64,000 bases of DNA. Source: Microglena sp. YARC (taxonomy: Eukaryota; Chlorophyta; Chlorophyceae; Chlamydomonadales; Chlamydomonadaceae). This document shows positions 20,621-34,400 of the stretch, piece by piece. Where the stretch lies: NCBI GenBank assembly GCA_022414725.1, contig CM039465.1, positions 21,847,822 to 21,911,821 on the forward strand, in the 5' to 3' direction. The position numbers and the translations under genes are program-made. The number at the start of each line of letters is the position of its first letter. The first letter of the stretch is position 1. Below the pieces are notes generated by a model, which made no database searches, was not told where the DNA came from, and saw nothing but the letters and a program-made list of their open reading frames with translations.

Positions 20621-23222
20621 GTGCTGTGACCAGATGTCTTTGAACCCCTGGAGACGGTTTTAGGTATTCAGGTTGGCTGCTTGGGTTGCTGATGATGAGA
20701 ATGTGGAGCTTGTGGGAGGAGGTAGGGTTGTGATGTTTGCCCCCTAGCCAGGTTTCAGAGGTGCTGTAGATTTCAGAGAAAGGTCTGGAGTCCACGTGAT
20801 GGATCCAGGGGTGGTGCAATAGTTTCTTGTAGGGGGCATTATAGTTGTCTGGGATGAGTAAGACAGTGCATGTTGGGATGTGTTGTGCTTCTGCGTGGTC
20901 AGCACTGGCTAGAGCCCACCTGAGTGCCTTGTGTGCATCGGTGACGGAGGTAGGGATGTCCACCAGTGATCCCCCTGTCCAGATGCTGTGGAAGAGATCC
21001 CGTTGGCTCCAAAGAGCTGGTCAGCTGGGTTCATGGAGGAAAATTCTTCATAGGCAGAATCTAGGTTGAGTGGGGTAGCAGTGCGGTGATGGGTGATGTT
21101 GAGGTGTAGGTTAGCTTGGTGCAGGGCTGGGGGAAGAGTGTAGGTGGAGGCAGGGGTGTCCTTGTGTCTGGTGTATAGGGCTGCAAGGTCAGGTAGGAAT
21201 CCTCCTTGTGTGAGTTGGTTCCAAGTTGAAGGGCGTGTAGTTTTATTGTATTCATAGTGTGTGTGGAGGGAGGTGAGAAGGGTGTTGGTACTATGACCCA
21301 CACATTTCCCGGTGGGGTTATAGAGGAATGTAGTGTCTGCATGCGTGTGGGTTTGATGGCCTTCTGTGCCAGTGAGGATGCCAGTTTGGGCTGTGTGTTT
21401 GAGTGGTGATTGGATGTCCCAGGTAGGGTTTCGGTCATGAGTGTCTATGTGAAGAAGTTTGTGGACAAGGGCATGGTTATCAGCGTTGAAGCCAGGTGTA
21501 GTGGCCCATTGTCCCTGTTGCTGGGAGTTAGTAAGGTGGGAGTCTCTTCTGGGGTTAAGATGGGTTGTGGTGGTGGGTGTGTCTTTGAAGGCCTGGAGAA
21601 GGGTGTCATAGGTGGATTGGCCCAGCATAGTGATGAGGTGGGTGGTGTGGTATGGTTGTGGTTTCCAGTGGACCTCAGAGGTGGTGGGAGTAATTGGGTT
21701 ACTGTGAAGGATAGTGTAACCAATTTGGGTGTATTGACTGATATGGTCGTTGTGCATGGTGATGGGGGCCCATTGGAGGTGGGCAGTGGTGGTGATGCTG
21801 GTGTCCCTAGTGTCCATGGTCCGTTTGCTGCGCCAGCTGGTGATGCTGAGGGGTTTGTACTGGTTACCATAGGTGAGGTGAAGGAGACGGGTAGGGGGGG
21901 ATGGGGATCCAGGGGTAGGGTGGAGCATTGCTGCCTTGAGAAGATCAGGGTTGGAGACCTTAGTGATGTTGTAGTGCTTAAAGAAGGGCTTGGCTGGGCC
22001 GCGGATGATGGCCTTGCAGAGGTGAAGGCGGGATGCCCAGGTTGTCGCGGCTTCATTGTTGCCCCATGCTTTACCGTAGTGGTCGACGTTGGCGTTCCAT
22101 TCGGCTGTGAAGTTGCAGGTGGTCCACGCCCACCATTGTTCCCCGCTGAGGTCTCGGAGAGGGTCTGCTGTGTAGTCCGCTTCCTTGACAGGAGGTTGCG
22201 CTCGGCTGGTGGGGTAGCGCTGAGTTGGGGTGGAGGCCGGGCGGGCGACAAACATGTTCTGCGCATCGGCTGACGGTTTGGGTGGGATGGTGTATGACGA
22301 GGTAAGTTGTCGCTGCGGTAATGGAAGAGGGTTGGCATGGCTGAAGGAGGGGAGCAGGTCGGGGCTGTTGCCAGTGAGGTGTGCTGTAAGGAGGTTGAGG
22401 GAGCGCCGATGGTGCTTTGTGACTTTGCCCTGTGTGATAAGAGGGAGATCCGTGTAGTGATAAGGTGAGTGCCTGCTGGAGTAACCAGGTCGTGGTATGT
22501 ATAGATCCCTAGATCGTGGAAGGGAGTCACAAGGGAGACAGGGATGTGAGCAGGTTGAGGGAGTACTGATTGGATGTTGAGCTTATCCAGGAGTTCTGTG
22601 TCATTCCAGGTAATTTGGATGTTTGAATGGTCTAGGAGTTGAAATTGCCGGGCAAGAGATGAGTATTGGAGGAGTTTGGGAGAGAGAGAGGTTGGAGTGA
22701 GAGTGTGGAAAGTTTTGAAGGTTTTAGTGAGGAGAGATTTGGTTAGTATGCCCAGGCGTCCAGTGTCATTCATGGCGTGGGTGAGGGCAGAGGCAGTAAT
22801 TTGTGTGTATTCAGTGAGGAGAGAGGGGATCCCTAGTCCTGCCTCTGTTTTGGGCAGGTGTAGTGCCCTAGTGGGGAAGGACATGGGAAGGCTGCTGCAC
22901 AGTTTGACTGTCTTAAGTACTGCTTTATCTATAATGTGGATGTCTGTGAGAGAGAAGGGGGCTACGATCATAGGGTATTTGATGGCTGCTCTGATGCATT
23001 GTGTGATTATGCGTATGCATTGTTCAGGGTTGCCCTGCTTTTAGCTTTGTTGAGTATATGTAGGCCCTTGGTGTGGATAATGTCAAGGGTGGCATGCAGT
23101 TGGGTTTTCCAGTTGAGGGTGAGAGAGATGTGGACTCCTAAGTATTTGTAGGCTATATCTGGTGGTTGATAAGTGGCATATGTGTCTCCAAGGGCTATTT
23201 TGTCCTGGAGTCTTTGTTTGAG
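20621..23222 (-). pseudogene. RT thumb and linker of element E, frameshifted
   Basis: Minus-strand reading begins at the truncated 5' end with a frame containing IAYKYLGVHISLTLNW, a typical RT C-terminal/thumb motif. After a stop in a shifted frame near 23010 it continues as a long frame (start 22971) through SLPMSFPTRALHLPKTEAGL. It shifts again to the frame open at 22255-20909 (EQWWAWTTCNFTAEWN...YKPLSITSWRSKR) and once more to 20963-20586. At least three one-base shifts interrupt what was one reading frame joined to the RNase H segment. The linker has no recognised domain. Confidence 0.7.
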
Positions 23223-23738
23223 TACCCACCTATATTATCAACATATACCCAGCCATTCACCCTCTCATTCTCTGGGCTGGGCTGGGCTGGGGTTTGGGGG
23301 GGTGGGGGGGTGGGGGGTAAATACTTATTGCTTGAGGTCTTAAGTGGTGCCAATAGACTACCCGTATTACCCACCCATTCACCCACCCATATTATCAACA
23401 CATACCCAGCCATTCGCCCTCTCATACTCTGGGCTGGGCTGGGCTGAGGTTTGGGGGAGGGGGGGGGGGGGGGGGGGGGGTAAATACTTATTGCATGAGG
23501 TCCAAAGTGGTGCCAATAGACTACCCGTATTAACCACCCGTATTACCCACCCATATTATCAACACATACACAGCCATTCACCCACTCATACTCTGGGCTG
23601 GGCTGGGGTTTGGGGTGCTTGGTGTGTGTGGGTGGGTGATACTTATTACACGAGGTCCAAAGTGGTGCCAATAGACTACCCATTTTACCCACCCATTCAC
23701 TCACCCATGTTATCAACACATACCCAGCCATTCACCCA
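23223..23738 (+). repeat. G-rich satellite, block 6
   Basis: Resumes the monomer split by element E and runs into copy F. Confidence 0.91.
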
Positions 23739-25535
23739 TTGAAATTGAAATTGAAATTGAAATTGAAATTGTTACATCCGTGTAGAACCGTTACTCACAG
23801 GACGTGAAGTTAAGGACACCATAGCGTAAGCCGGGGCTAGCTATAGTCACCGTAGGACCATCTCAGTAAAAAGAATTACCAACCACATCATGCCAGTGCA
23901 GCTTAATACGGGGGTTTTTCACCCCGGTTGGGAAGCATCGGCACAATACAGCTGGTAAGGACAAAACCTGAGAAGGGGGCGGTCTGTGTGCTAGTCCCCG
24001 GGTATCGACCCTGGGTGGGCTTCCATAAAGCGTCTGCACTGTAAAATACTCTGGAAACTAGTAATGGTGTGAGAATGGACTGTGTCCGCCAGTTTGAGGG
24101 CACAGGATCTCTGAAGTCCAAGAGTGGTCATAGAAGTCAAAAAAGAGGTAGGAATAGTACCAGTTGTACCAACGGTAATAACTTCATAGTGAACAAGGTA
24201 TCCAGCCGATCAAAGGCCATTTACTAATTCAACATGCTGGGCATGTTTGGTAATAAAATTAGTAGCATGGTTAGTATCAGAGCAGTATCCAAGCTCAAGA
24301 ACCCAGAGTTCTTTATCAGACATACAGGTAGGAGAGTCTATGTCAGGTAGGACGGCAAGATCAGGTCTCATCCTCTTCCAATCCGCTACAGTAATAGTGG
24401 AGGGGCGTAACCAGTCAGGGAGACGTTTGCCCAGGACCCCCTGGGAGGTCCTCTTCCTTGCCAGCGTCCATGATCATTCTGCGAGATCCCAGGGCTCCTG
24501 TGCAAATGGCCTTGTGGATGAGTCGCACTGCGGCGTCATGTCTCTTGATGTAGAGCCCCTTGAAAGTCCGGTGTGTGCAGCCCGCCAGGATGTGGCCCGC
24601 TCCGTCCTCACAGGTGTGGCAGATGGGGCATAGGGAGTTCGTGGGTGAGTGAGTATTGGTAATATAAGGAAGTTTCCAGCGGAATGCAAGTTTACGGTTC
24701 CACAGTCTACCCCAGCGGGCTTTAAGGATGTGGAATTTAGTTTTATGCTGGATAAGGGTTGAGGTCCAAAATTTGTTACTTGCTTGAGGAAGTTGGTGGG
24801 GGGTGTTATCAGCCCAGGTGGTTGATAAATCCCTTTAAGAGGGTGTTGACCAAGGTGGCAGCTAGTGGGTAGGTTAGAGGTGACACCTTGTGTAAGGTTA
24901 GGTGCTAAACTTCTTGGGGGAATATCTCCCATGGGTGTACGAGGAGGTTGAACTGTAGGCCAGTAGACATTGTGGCGGGGGATTTCCCCAGTGTTGTCAG
25001 TAAAATTAGTTGAGGTAGGGTGCTCAGCTGCCTTGCGTGCCAGAGTGTCTGCTTTGTCATTTCCAAGGATACCTGTGTGGGAACGGACTTTACAAAGGGT
25101 GGTGTGTGAGCCATGCAGGATGCGTTGAATGAGGTGTTTTTGAATTGATTGCAGTAATTCAGTATGAATGGAACGGGTTGTTGTGGTGGGGTCATGAATC
25201 ATTTTTTTATAAGTTGAAGAGAGCAGAGGCTGTCTGTATGAAGGGTAAGAGATTTGTCATAATCAATGTTGAGAAGGGCTTGGTGGATGGCTACCAGTTC
25301 TGCCCGGTTGTTAGTTTTGGTGGCCCCTATTTCCCCAGGGTTGATGGTGTAGCTTTATCCTGCAGCCGGGACATATACTGCAGCACCTATTTTGCTAGGG
25401 TGCCCTGGTTTACCTTTTATTAGGCTACCATCTGTGTAGACCTCGAGGCCAGAGGAGGGGGTAGCAAGGTAAAAACAAGGGTGGGTAATGGTAAGAGGAG
25501 AAGGAGGAGGGTGGAGTGGAGGTTGCCAGGGATTT
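23739..25535 (-). mobile_element. Truncated non-LTR retrotransposon copy F
   Basis: Fifth short copy, with the longest tail (about five TTGAAA units). It has the shared truncation point and A7 frameshift (near 25202-25208), plus extra one-base shifts, for example in the sequence matching 24441-24447 and the loss of one base near 24824. Confidence 0.87.
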
Positions 25536-26488
25536 CATTCACCCACTCATATTCTGGGCTGGGCTGGTTTTTTTTTTGAGGGGGGGGGGGGGGGGGGGGG
25601 TAAATACTTATTGCACAAGGTACAAAGTGGTGCCAAAAGACTACCCGTGTTACCCACCCATTCACCCACCCATATTATCAACACATACCCAGCCATTCAC
25701 CCACTCATACAATTGGCTGGGCTGGGCTGGGGTTGGGGGGGTTGGGGTGGGGGGGGGTAAACACTTATTGCATGAGGTCTTAAGTGGTGCCAATAGACTA
25801 CCCATTGCATATTAACCCACCCATTCACCCACCCATATTATCAACACATACCCAGCCATTCACCCTCTCATACTCTAGGCTGGGCTGGGGTTTGGGGTTT
25901 GGGGTTTGGGGTTAGGGGGGGTAAATACTTATTGCATGAGGTCTTAAGTGGTGCCAATAGACTACCCGTATTACCCACCCATATTATCAACATATACCCA
26001 GCCATTCACCCTCTCATTCTCTGGGCTGGGCTGGGCTGGGGTTTGGGGGGGTGGGAGGTGGGGGGTAAATACTTATTGCATGAGGTCTTAAGTGGTGCCA
26101 ATAGACTACCCGTATTACCCACCCATTCACCCACCCATATTATCAACACATACCCAGCCATTCGCCCTCTCATACTCTGGGCTGGGCTGGGCTGAGGTTT
26201 GGGGGAGGGGGGTGGGGGGGTGGGGGGGTAAATACTTATTGCATGAGGTCCAAAGTGGTGCCAATAGACTACCCGTATTACCCACCCGTATTACCCACCC
26301 ATTTTTATCAACACATACACAGCCATTCACCCACTCATACTCTGGGCTGGGCTGGGGTTTGGGGTGGCTTGGTGTGTGTGGGTGGGTGATACTTATTACA
26401 CGAGGTCCAAAGTGGTGCCAATAGACTACCCATTTTACCCACCCATTCACTCACCCATGTTATCAACACATACCCAGCCATTCACCCA
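25536..26488 (+). repeat. G-rich satellite, block 7
   Basis: Same ordered monomers as blocks 2, 3 and 8. The 5'-junction monomer again shows a T run before a long G run (25567-25601). TTTGGGG-type repeats occur near 25889-25912. Confidence 0.91.
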
Positions 26489-28273
26489 TTGAAATTGAAA
26501 ATTGTTACATCCGTGTAGAACCGTTACTCACAGGACGTGAAGTTAAGGACACCATAGCGTAAGCCGGGGCTAGCTATAGTCACCGTAGGACCATCTCAGT
26601 AAAAAGAATTACCAACCACATCATGCCAGTGCAGCTTAATACGGGGGTTTTTCACCCCGGTTGGGAAGCATCGGCACAATACAGCTGGTAAGACAAAACC
26701 TGAGAAGGGGGGCGGTCTGTGTGCTAGTCCCCGGGTATCGACCCTGGGTGGGCTTCCATAAAGCGTCTGCACTGTAAAATACTCTGGGAAACTAGTAATG
26801 GTGTGAGAATGGACTGTGTCCGCCAGTTTGAGGGCACAGGATCTCTGAAGTCCAAGAGTGGTCATAGAAGTCAAAAAAGAGGTAGGAATAGTACCAGTTG
26901 TACCAACGGTAATAACTTCATAGTGAACAAGGTATCCAGCCGATCGAAGGCCATTTACTAATTCAACATGCTGGGCATGTTTGGTAATAAAATTAGTAGC
27001 ATGGTTAGTATCAGAGCAGTATCCAAGCTCAAGAACCCAGAGTTCTTTATCAGACATACAGGTAGGAGAGTCTATGTCAGGTAGGACGGCAAGATCAGGT
27101 CTCATCCTCTTCCAATCCGCTACAGTAATAGTGGAGGGGCGTAACCAGTCAGGGAGACGTTTGCCCAGGACCCCCCTGGGGAGGTCCTCTTTCCTTGCCA
27201 GCGTCCATGATCATTCTGCGAGATCCCAGGGCTCCTGTGCAAATGGCCTTGTGGATGAGTCGCACTGCGGCGTCATGTCTCTTGATGTAGAGCCCTTGAA
27301 AGTCCGGTGTGTGCAGCCCGCCAGGATGTGGCCCGCTCCGTCCTCACAGGTGTGGCAGATGGGGCATAGGGAGTTCGTGGGTGAGTGAGTATTTGGTAAT
27401 ATAAGGAAGTTTCCAGCGGAATGCAAGTTTACGGTTCCACAGTCTACCCCAGCGGGCTTTAAGGATGTGGAATTTAGTTTTATGCTGGATAAGGGTTGAG
27501 GTCCAAAATTTGTTACTTGCTTGAGGAAGTTGGTGGGGGGTGTTATCAGCCAGGTGGTTGCATAAAATCCCTTTAAGAGGGTGTTGACCAAGGTGGCAGC
27601 TAGTGGGTAGGTTAGAGGTGATACCTTGTGTAAGGTTATGTGCTAAACTTCTTGGGGAATATCTCCCATGGGTGTACGAGGAGGTTGAACTGTAGGCCAG
27701 TAGACATTGTGGCGGGGGATTTCCCCAGTGTTGTCAGTAAAATTAGTTGAGGTAGGGTGCTCAGCTGCCTTGCGTGCCAGAGTGTCTGCTTTGTCATTTC
27801 CAAGGATACCTGTGTGGGAACGGACTTTACAAAGGGTGGTGTGTGAGCCATGCAGGATGCGTTGAATGAGGTGTTTTGAATTGATTGCAGTAATTCAGTA
27901 TGAATGGAACGGGTTGTTGTGGTGGGGTCATGAATCATTTTTTTATAAGTTGAAGAGAGCAGAGGCTGTCTGTATGAAGGGTAAGAGATTTGTCATAATC
28001 AATGTTGAGAAGGGCTTGGTGGATGGCTACCAGTTCTGCCCGGTTGTTAGTTTTGGTGGCCCCTATTTCCCCAGGGTTGATGGTGTAGCTTTATCCTGCA
28101 GCCGGGACATATACTGCAGCACCTATTTTGCTAGGGTGCCCTGGTTTACCTTTTATTAGGCTACCATCTGTGTAGACCTCGAGGCCAGAGGAGGGGGTAG
28201 CAAGGTAAAAACGAAAGGGTGGGTAATGGTAAGAGGAGAAGGAGGAGGGTGGAGTGGAGGTTGCCAGGGATTT
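26489..28273 (-). mobile_element. Truncated non-LTR retrotransposon copy G
   Basis: Sixth short copy, 2750 bp after F. It has a short tail (TTGAAATTGAAAATTG) and several private one-base shifts (near 26786, 27190, 27294, 27391, 27550-27566, 27875), all in or next to short homopolymers. No long open frame remains. Confidence 0.86.
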
Positions 28274-29212
28274 CATTCACCCACTCATATTCTGGGCTGG
28301 GCTGGTTTTTTTTTTTGGGGGGGGGGGGGGGTAAATACTTATTGCACAAGGTACAAAGTGGTGCCAAAAGACTACCCGTGTTACCCACCCATTCACCCAC
28401 CCATATTATCAACACATACCCAGCCATTCACCCACTCATACAATTGGCTGGGCTGGGCTGGGGGTTGGGGGGGTTAGGGAGGTGGGGGGTAAACACTTAT
28501 TGCATGAGGTCTTAAGTGGTGCCAATAGACTACCCATTGCATATTACCCACCCATTCACCCACCCATATTATCAACACATACCCAGCCATTCACCCTCTC
28601 ATACTCTAGGCTGGGCTGGGGTTTGGGGTTTGGGGTTTGGGGTTAGGGGGGGTAAATACTTATTGCATGAGGTCTTAAGTGGTGCCAATAGACTACCCGT
28701 ATTACCCACCCATATTATCAACATATACCCAGCCATTCACCCTCTCATTCTCTGGGCTGGGCTGGGCTGGGGTTTGGGGGGGGGGAGGTGGGGGGTAAAT
28801 ACTTATTGCATGAGGTCTTAAGTGGTGCCAATAGACTACCCGTATTACCCACCATTCACCCACCCATATTATCAACACATAACCAGCCATTCGCCCTCTC
28901 ATACTCTGGCTGGGCTGGGCTGAGGTTTGGGGAGGGGGTGGGGGGGGTGGGGGGGTAAATACTTATTGCATGAGGTCCAAAGTGGTGCCAATAGACTACC
29001 GTATTACCCACCCGTATTACCCACCCATTTTATCAACACATACACAGCCATTCACCCACTCATACTCTGGGCTGGGCTGGGGTTTGGGTGGCTTGGTGTG
29101 TGTGGGTGGGTGATACTTATTACACGAGGTCCAAAGTGGTGCCAATAGACTACCCATTTTACCCACCCATTCACTCACCCATGTTATCAACACATACCCA
29201 GCCATTCACCCA
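28274..29212 (+). repeat. G-rich satellite, block 8
   Basis: Same monomer order as block 7, with small deletions near 28852 and 28909. Confidence 0.91.
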
Positions 29213-30890
29213 TTGAAATTGAAATTGAAATTGAAATTGTTACATCCGTGTAGAACCGTTACTCACAGGACGTGAAGTTAAGGACACCATAGTGTAAGCC
29301 GGGGCTAGCTATAGTCACCGTAGGACCATCTCAGTAAAAAGAATTACCAACCACATCATGCCAGTGCAGCTTAATACGGGGGTTTTTCACCCCGGTTGGG
29401 AAGCACCGACACAATGCAGCTGGCAAGACAAAACTTGAGAGGGGGGACGGTCTGTGTGCTAGTCCCCGGGTATCGACCCGGGGTGTGCTTCCATAAAATG
29501 TCTGCACTGTAAAATACTCTGAAAGCTAGTGATGGTGTGGGAGTGGACTGTGTCCGCCAGTTTGAGGGCACATGATCTCTGAAGTCCAAGAGTGGTCATA
29601 GAAGTCAAAAAAGAGGTTGGAATAGTACCAGTTGTTCCAACGGTGATAACTTTCATAGTGAACGAGGTATCCAGCCGATCTAAGGCCATTTTACTAATTC
29701 AACATGCTGGGCGTGTTTAGTGATAAACTTAGTAGCATGGTTGGTATCAGAGCAGTATCCAAGCTCAAGAACCCAGAGTTCTTTATCAGACATACAGGTA
29801 GGAGAGTCTATGTCAGGTAGGACGGCAAGATCAGGTCTCATTCTCTTCCAGTCCGCTACAGTAAATAGTGGAGGGGCGTAACCAGTCAGGGAGACGTTTG
29901 CCCAGGACCCCCCTGGGGAGGTCCTCTTCCTTGCCAGCCGTCCATGATCATTCTGCGAGATCCCAGGGCTCCTGTGCAAATGGCCTTGTGGATGAGTCGC
30001 ACTGCGGCGTCATGTCTCTTGATGTAGAGCCCCTTGAAAGTCCGGTGTGTGCAGCCCGCCAGGATGTGGCCCGCTCCGTCCTCACAGGTGTGGCAGATGG
30101 GGCATAGGGAGTTCGTGGGTGAGTGAGTATTGGTAATATAAGGAAGTTTCCAGCGGAATGCAAGTTTACGGTTCCCACAGTCTACCCAGCGGGCTTTAAG
30201 GATGTGGAATTTAGTTTTATGCTGGATAAGGGTTGAGGTCCAAATTTGTTACTTGCTTGAGGAAGTTGGTGGGGGGTGTTATCAGCCCAGGTGGTTGCAT
30301 AAATCCCTTTAAGAGGGTGTTGACCAAGGTGGCAGCTAGTGGGTAGGTTAGAGGTGATACCTTGTGTAAGGTTATGTGCTAAACTTCTTGGGGGAATATC
30401 TCCCATGGGTGTACGAGGAGGTTGAACTGTAGGCCAGTAGACATTGTGGCGGGGGATTCCCAGTGTTGTCAGTAAAATTAGTTGAGGGTAGGGTGCTCAG
30501 CTGCCTTGCGTGCCAGAGTGTCTGCTTTGTCATTTCCAAGGATACCTGTGTGGGAACGGACTTTACAAAGGGTGGTGTGTGAGCCATGCAGGATGCGTTG
30601 AATGAGGTGTTTTTTGAATTGATTGCAGTAATTCAGTATGAATGGAACGGGTTGTTGTGGTGGGGTCATGAATCATTTTTTTATAAGTTGAAGAGAGCAG
30701 AGGCTGTCTGTATGAAGGGTAAGAGATTTGTCATAATCAATGTTGAGAAGGGCTTGGTGGATGGCTACCAGTTCTGCCCGGTTGTTAGTTTTGGTGGCCC
30801 CTATTTCCCCAGGGTTGATGGTGTAGCTTTATCCTGCAGCCGGGACATATACTGCAGCACCTATTTTGCTAGGGTGCCCTGGTTTACCTT
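29213..30890 (-). mobile_element. Truncated non-LTR retrotransposon copy H, 3' part
   Basis: Seventh short copy, split by Copia-2; the remainder is at 37813-37937. From about 29400 to 29740 it carries many substitutions not seen in the other copies, whereas the rest is nearly identical to them. It contains the shared A7 frameshift. The last five bases, ACCTT, are the left target duplication of Copia-2. Confidence 0.86.
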
Positions 30891-31214
30891 TATCAGCTTG
30901 AAATCACTCCTGTAGAGTGGACAGTAGATTAAAGCAGCGGAACAGACGCACCAATCTATACACGGAGACAAGGATAACGTTACAGACACAGGAGACCCAT
31001 AAAGGGGCACCTGTGGTGAAAGGAGGCGGTAGACAGGAACTTAACAGGGTACAGATCAGACCGGAGACGTAGGTGACAGGAAACTGCCACTGAGTCATCT
31101 CAAGATGACTCAGTCCCACGGGAAGCTGGCTCAGGAGAGCCGATAGTTCTAAGGGAGTACATAAGTAGTCACCAAGTCATAAAACGCGTGAGAGCACCGC
31201 TATACATGCTGATA
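30891..31214 (-). repeat. Copia-2 3' LTR (left end)
   Basis: 324 bp with the family's TATCAGC/GCTGATA ends. Directly to its right, CTCCACCTATG is the complement of the polypurine tract next to the 3' LTR. Confidence 0.95.
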
Positions 31215-31492
31215 CTCCACCTATGACACAGGTGACATACAATAGTACTACTCCACCTATGGCAATGGTGACATAGAACTATATGTAACAAATTAAAAAA
31301 AAAAAAAATCAAAGAACTCCGGAAAAAAAAAATCGAGAGAAACTTCAAATGAAACCCGAAGGGTGTAAGGGAAGGTATGAAGCAAGGCAAAGAACCAAAA
31401 ATTTGCCAAGTGGATATAAGAGGACAACTAAATATCAAAGTCGGGTAACAACGGTATAGAAAACCCGATCCGGGAATAGGAACCTAATGCCA

Positions 31493-34400
31493 ATCAATGA
31501 TAACTTAAAGAAACTCTAAATGTAACCAAAAATTCCAGAATACATGTAACCAAAATTCTTAGAATACATGTACCCAAAAATTTTGGTTTTAAGGAGAAGC
31601 AGTCATTCCAAACATGCGAAATGAAACGCCAGAACACCATAGGATCAAGGGGCTTGGTGAAGGGGTCAGCACAGTTGTCCTTAGTGTTAACATAGTCAAC
31701 ATCCACCTGGCCATCCTCCACCAGCTCCTGAGATATAGTGATGGATGACATCAATGTGGCTTGTTGCGAGGGAGCAGCTGACATTCATTGGCCCAGCTCA
31801 AGGACCCCAAGTTGTCACCTTGAATGGTGACCAGGTCACAAGGCAGCCCTAGATCAATTCTCAACTTTTTCAACCATTGCACCTCCCTGGCAGTCTGAGA
31901 CAGGGCCTGATACTCAGCCTCACTGGAGCTAACAGCAACAGTGGGTTGCCTTTTGCTCATCCAGTTCACAAGGCAGCCTCCAGCAAGCACAGCATAGCCA
32001 GTCTGAGATCTCCTGTCAGACCCATCATCAGCAAAGGATGAGTCACTAAAGACAGTAAAAGAGAAACCAGGGCTGTGAGTGTAAGTGAGGCCCAGATGGG
32101 AATGTTCTCTCAAATACAAAAGCAAGCGCTTGGCTGCAGCCCACAGGGGGGCAGTGGGTTGAGCAGAAAACCTGGACAGTAGCTAACAGCAAAAGAAATA
32201 TCAGGCCTTGTGCAGGTAGCCAGGTACAGCAAAGCCCCCACAAGAGAGAGGTACTGGCTATTAGAGGCCAGAGGTTCTCCAGGAGGATCAGTGACAGTGC
32301 ACTTGGACATGGGAACTGAAAACTTGGGCTTGGTAGCAGCAGTGAGACCAAACTGCTCCACCAGCTCAACAATGTAGGAGTGCTGGGAGAGGTCGATCTT
32401 AACACACCTGCCGTCAGAATCAAGTGTACAAGTCATGTCCAATGAAAGAGAACTGGACAGGTACACCCATTTCCTTGACTTCCCACCAGCTGCTTCCATA
32501 GCCTTGATCAGCAAGGCATACCTATGCAGCTCACTAAAAGCACAGATAAAGTCATCCACATAGGTCAGGACATAGCTCCACCCACCAGTAGAATCCCTCC
32601 TGAAATACAGAGCAGGTTCAGCTTTGCACATGGTAAAACCGTGGGCAACCAAAACCTGCTTTACATCTTTGCTCCAAGCCCTGGGTGCCTGCTTCAAACC
32701 ATAAAGAGATTTAATTAGCTTGCACACAAGGGAACATTTGTCAGGACCAAGTTCATGAAAGCCTCAGGCTGGTAGCAGAACAGGTCCAGACCAGGTTCCA
32801 GCTTGGCATTCAAGAATGCAGTCTTGATGTCCAGCTGCCTCACAAACATTTTTTCTATGAGTGATGGCAGCAAGGAGCACACGAAGATGCTTTAGAGGAG
32901 ACGGGGCATATACATCATGGTAGTCCAGCCCAGGACGTTGCAGAAAACCACGAACTACAAAACGAGCTTTAAAACGCAAAGAACATCAGCCCCATGTTTC
33001 TTGACAAATAACCATCTGCCAGATAGAAATCCTCTGCCTAGGAGGCTGTAGAGTGAGGACCCAAGTGCCATGAGCATGGAGGGAGGCCATTCTCATCCTT
33101 CATAGCCTGCAGCCAGAGATCTCTGTCTGGGGTTGGTAGGTAACATTGCAGCTTTATAAGAGAGTTCAGTAGAGGTAGAAATAAAAGCCCCCACGTACAA
33201 GCAGTGTACTTGTACATGGGCAGCGGGGATATCAGCAGTATCAGCAGTAACCGGTAATAAAGCCCCAGCGCAGCACTCATGCGTGGTTGAACAAGGCCGG
33301 CCTCCTTTGCCTCTAAATCGTCGAAGCCTGGGTACACTGGAACACCCCAGCCATACGCAGTATCTGACCCGGACCAGTGTTCGAGGTCATCACTCACATC
33401 ATCTGTGACAGCCACATCGTCGCAATGCCTGGTCGGTATAAACCACCAGGTATAGCAGGGGTGAAGTGATCAACAACTCCCGCGAGCTATCCGAATAGGT
33501 GGACGGGGGTGGCGACTAGTGGGCAGTGGACCTGTACTAGGTTCCACTATGACCCGAGGCTGTCCTAATCCTACGACTTCACGACGAACGTGGCGCAGAG
33601 GAAGGCCCGGCGACCCCTGAGATTCGAATAAATTAGAGCTTGAAGGAACATCAGACTCCCCCTGGCCCAATGCCGCCGCACGCGATACAGCACCATCATT
33701 ACCTGGCCTGGGACGCATCGTCATTCCCATGACCAGTAAAGCGGTCAACAATCGGGGTTGGTAAAGGGCCCAGGACATTGTCAGTAGTATCAAGCCCTTT
33801 ACCGATGATAGCGGCAGGGGTGCGAGAAAAATACTGAGATCCATCATAGGGAAAAAGCCCAGGGATACAGTTATAGCTAAACTGTTCATAGAAGAGCACA
33901 TCACGACTCTCTTACCACCTGGCGCAACTTCGGAACCCAAACAAAATAACCCTTACTCACCAGAGAATACCCAACCAGTCTACCAGATAACGCCCTTTCG
34001 TCAAGCTTATTGCGCTTCTTCCCATTCACTAAGGTAACATAGCATGGGCACCCGAACAACGCGCAATAACGATACATCAGGTAGAACCCCAAAGAACAAC
34101 TCATAAGGAGTCTTGTCACCTGATTAGGCAGCCGGTTGCGTAGGTAACACGCGGCGAGGAAGGCATAGGGCCAGAAGGACTTAGTGAGCTTAGACTCCAA
34201 GTGAATGCTCCTAGCTACGTTCTGAAGGACCCCATTGTACCGTTCCACAGTCGCATTCTGCTGAGCAGTGTAAGCCATGGACAATTCATGCACAGCACCA
34301 AACCGATTCTAACCAATCCTCAAACCACTTCACTATAAATTCCTTAGCCCTGTCAGACCTAAAGACACTTGAAAACAAATCCATGCAGCTGAGTCATCCA

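Larger units (their letters stand above)
18769..23222 (-). mobile_element. Longer non-LTR retrotransposon E (RT thumb-RNase H-CCHC-RLE)
   Basis: A 4454-bp minus-strand element related to copies A-H but clearly diverged. It extends further 5', into the C-terminal end of a reverse transcriptase. The 3' end is CAATTTCAATTTCA, two tail units. An 11-bp target duplication in satellite marks both ends. Removing element plus duplication restores a 2734-bp spacing between copies D and F, so it landed after the 2.7-kb unit had been amplified. Order on the minus strand: RT thumb (YKYLGVHIS near 23120-23155), long linker, RNase H, CCHC finger, endonuclease. The catalytic RT core and anything upstream are missing. 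Confidence 0.88.

Noticed and set aside
1404..30890. Seven independent LINE insertions
   Set aside because: Shared truncation point, target duplication, frameshift and regular 2.7-kb spacing show one insertion followed by tandem amplification.
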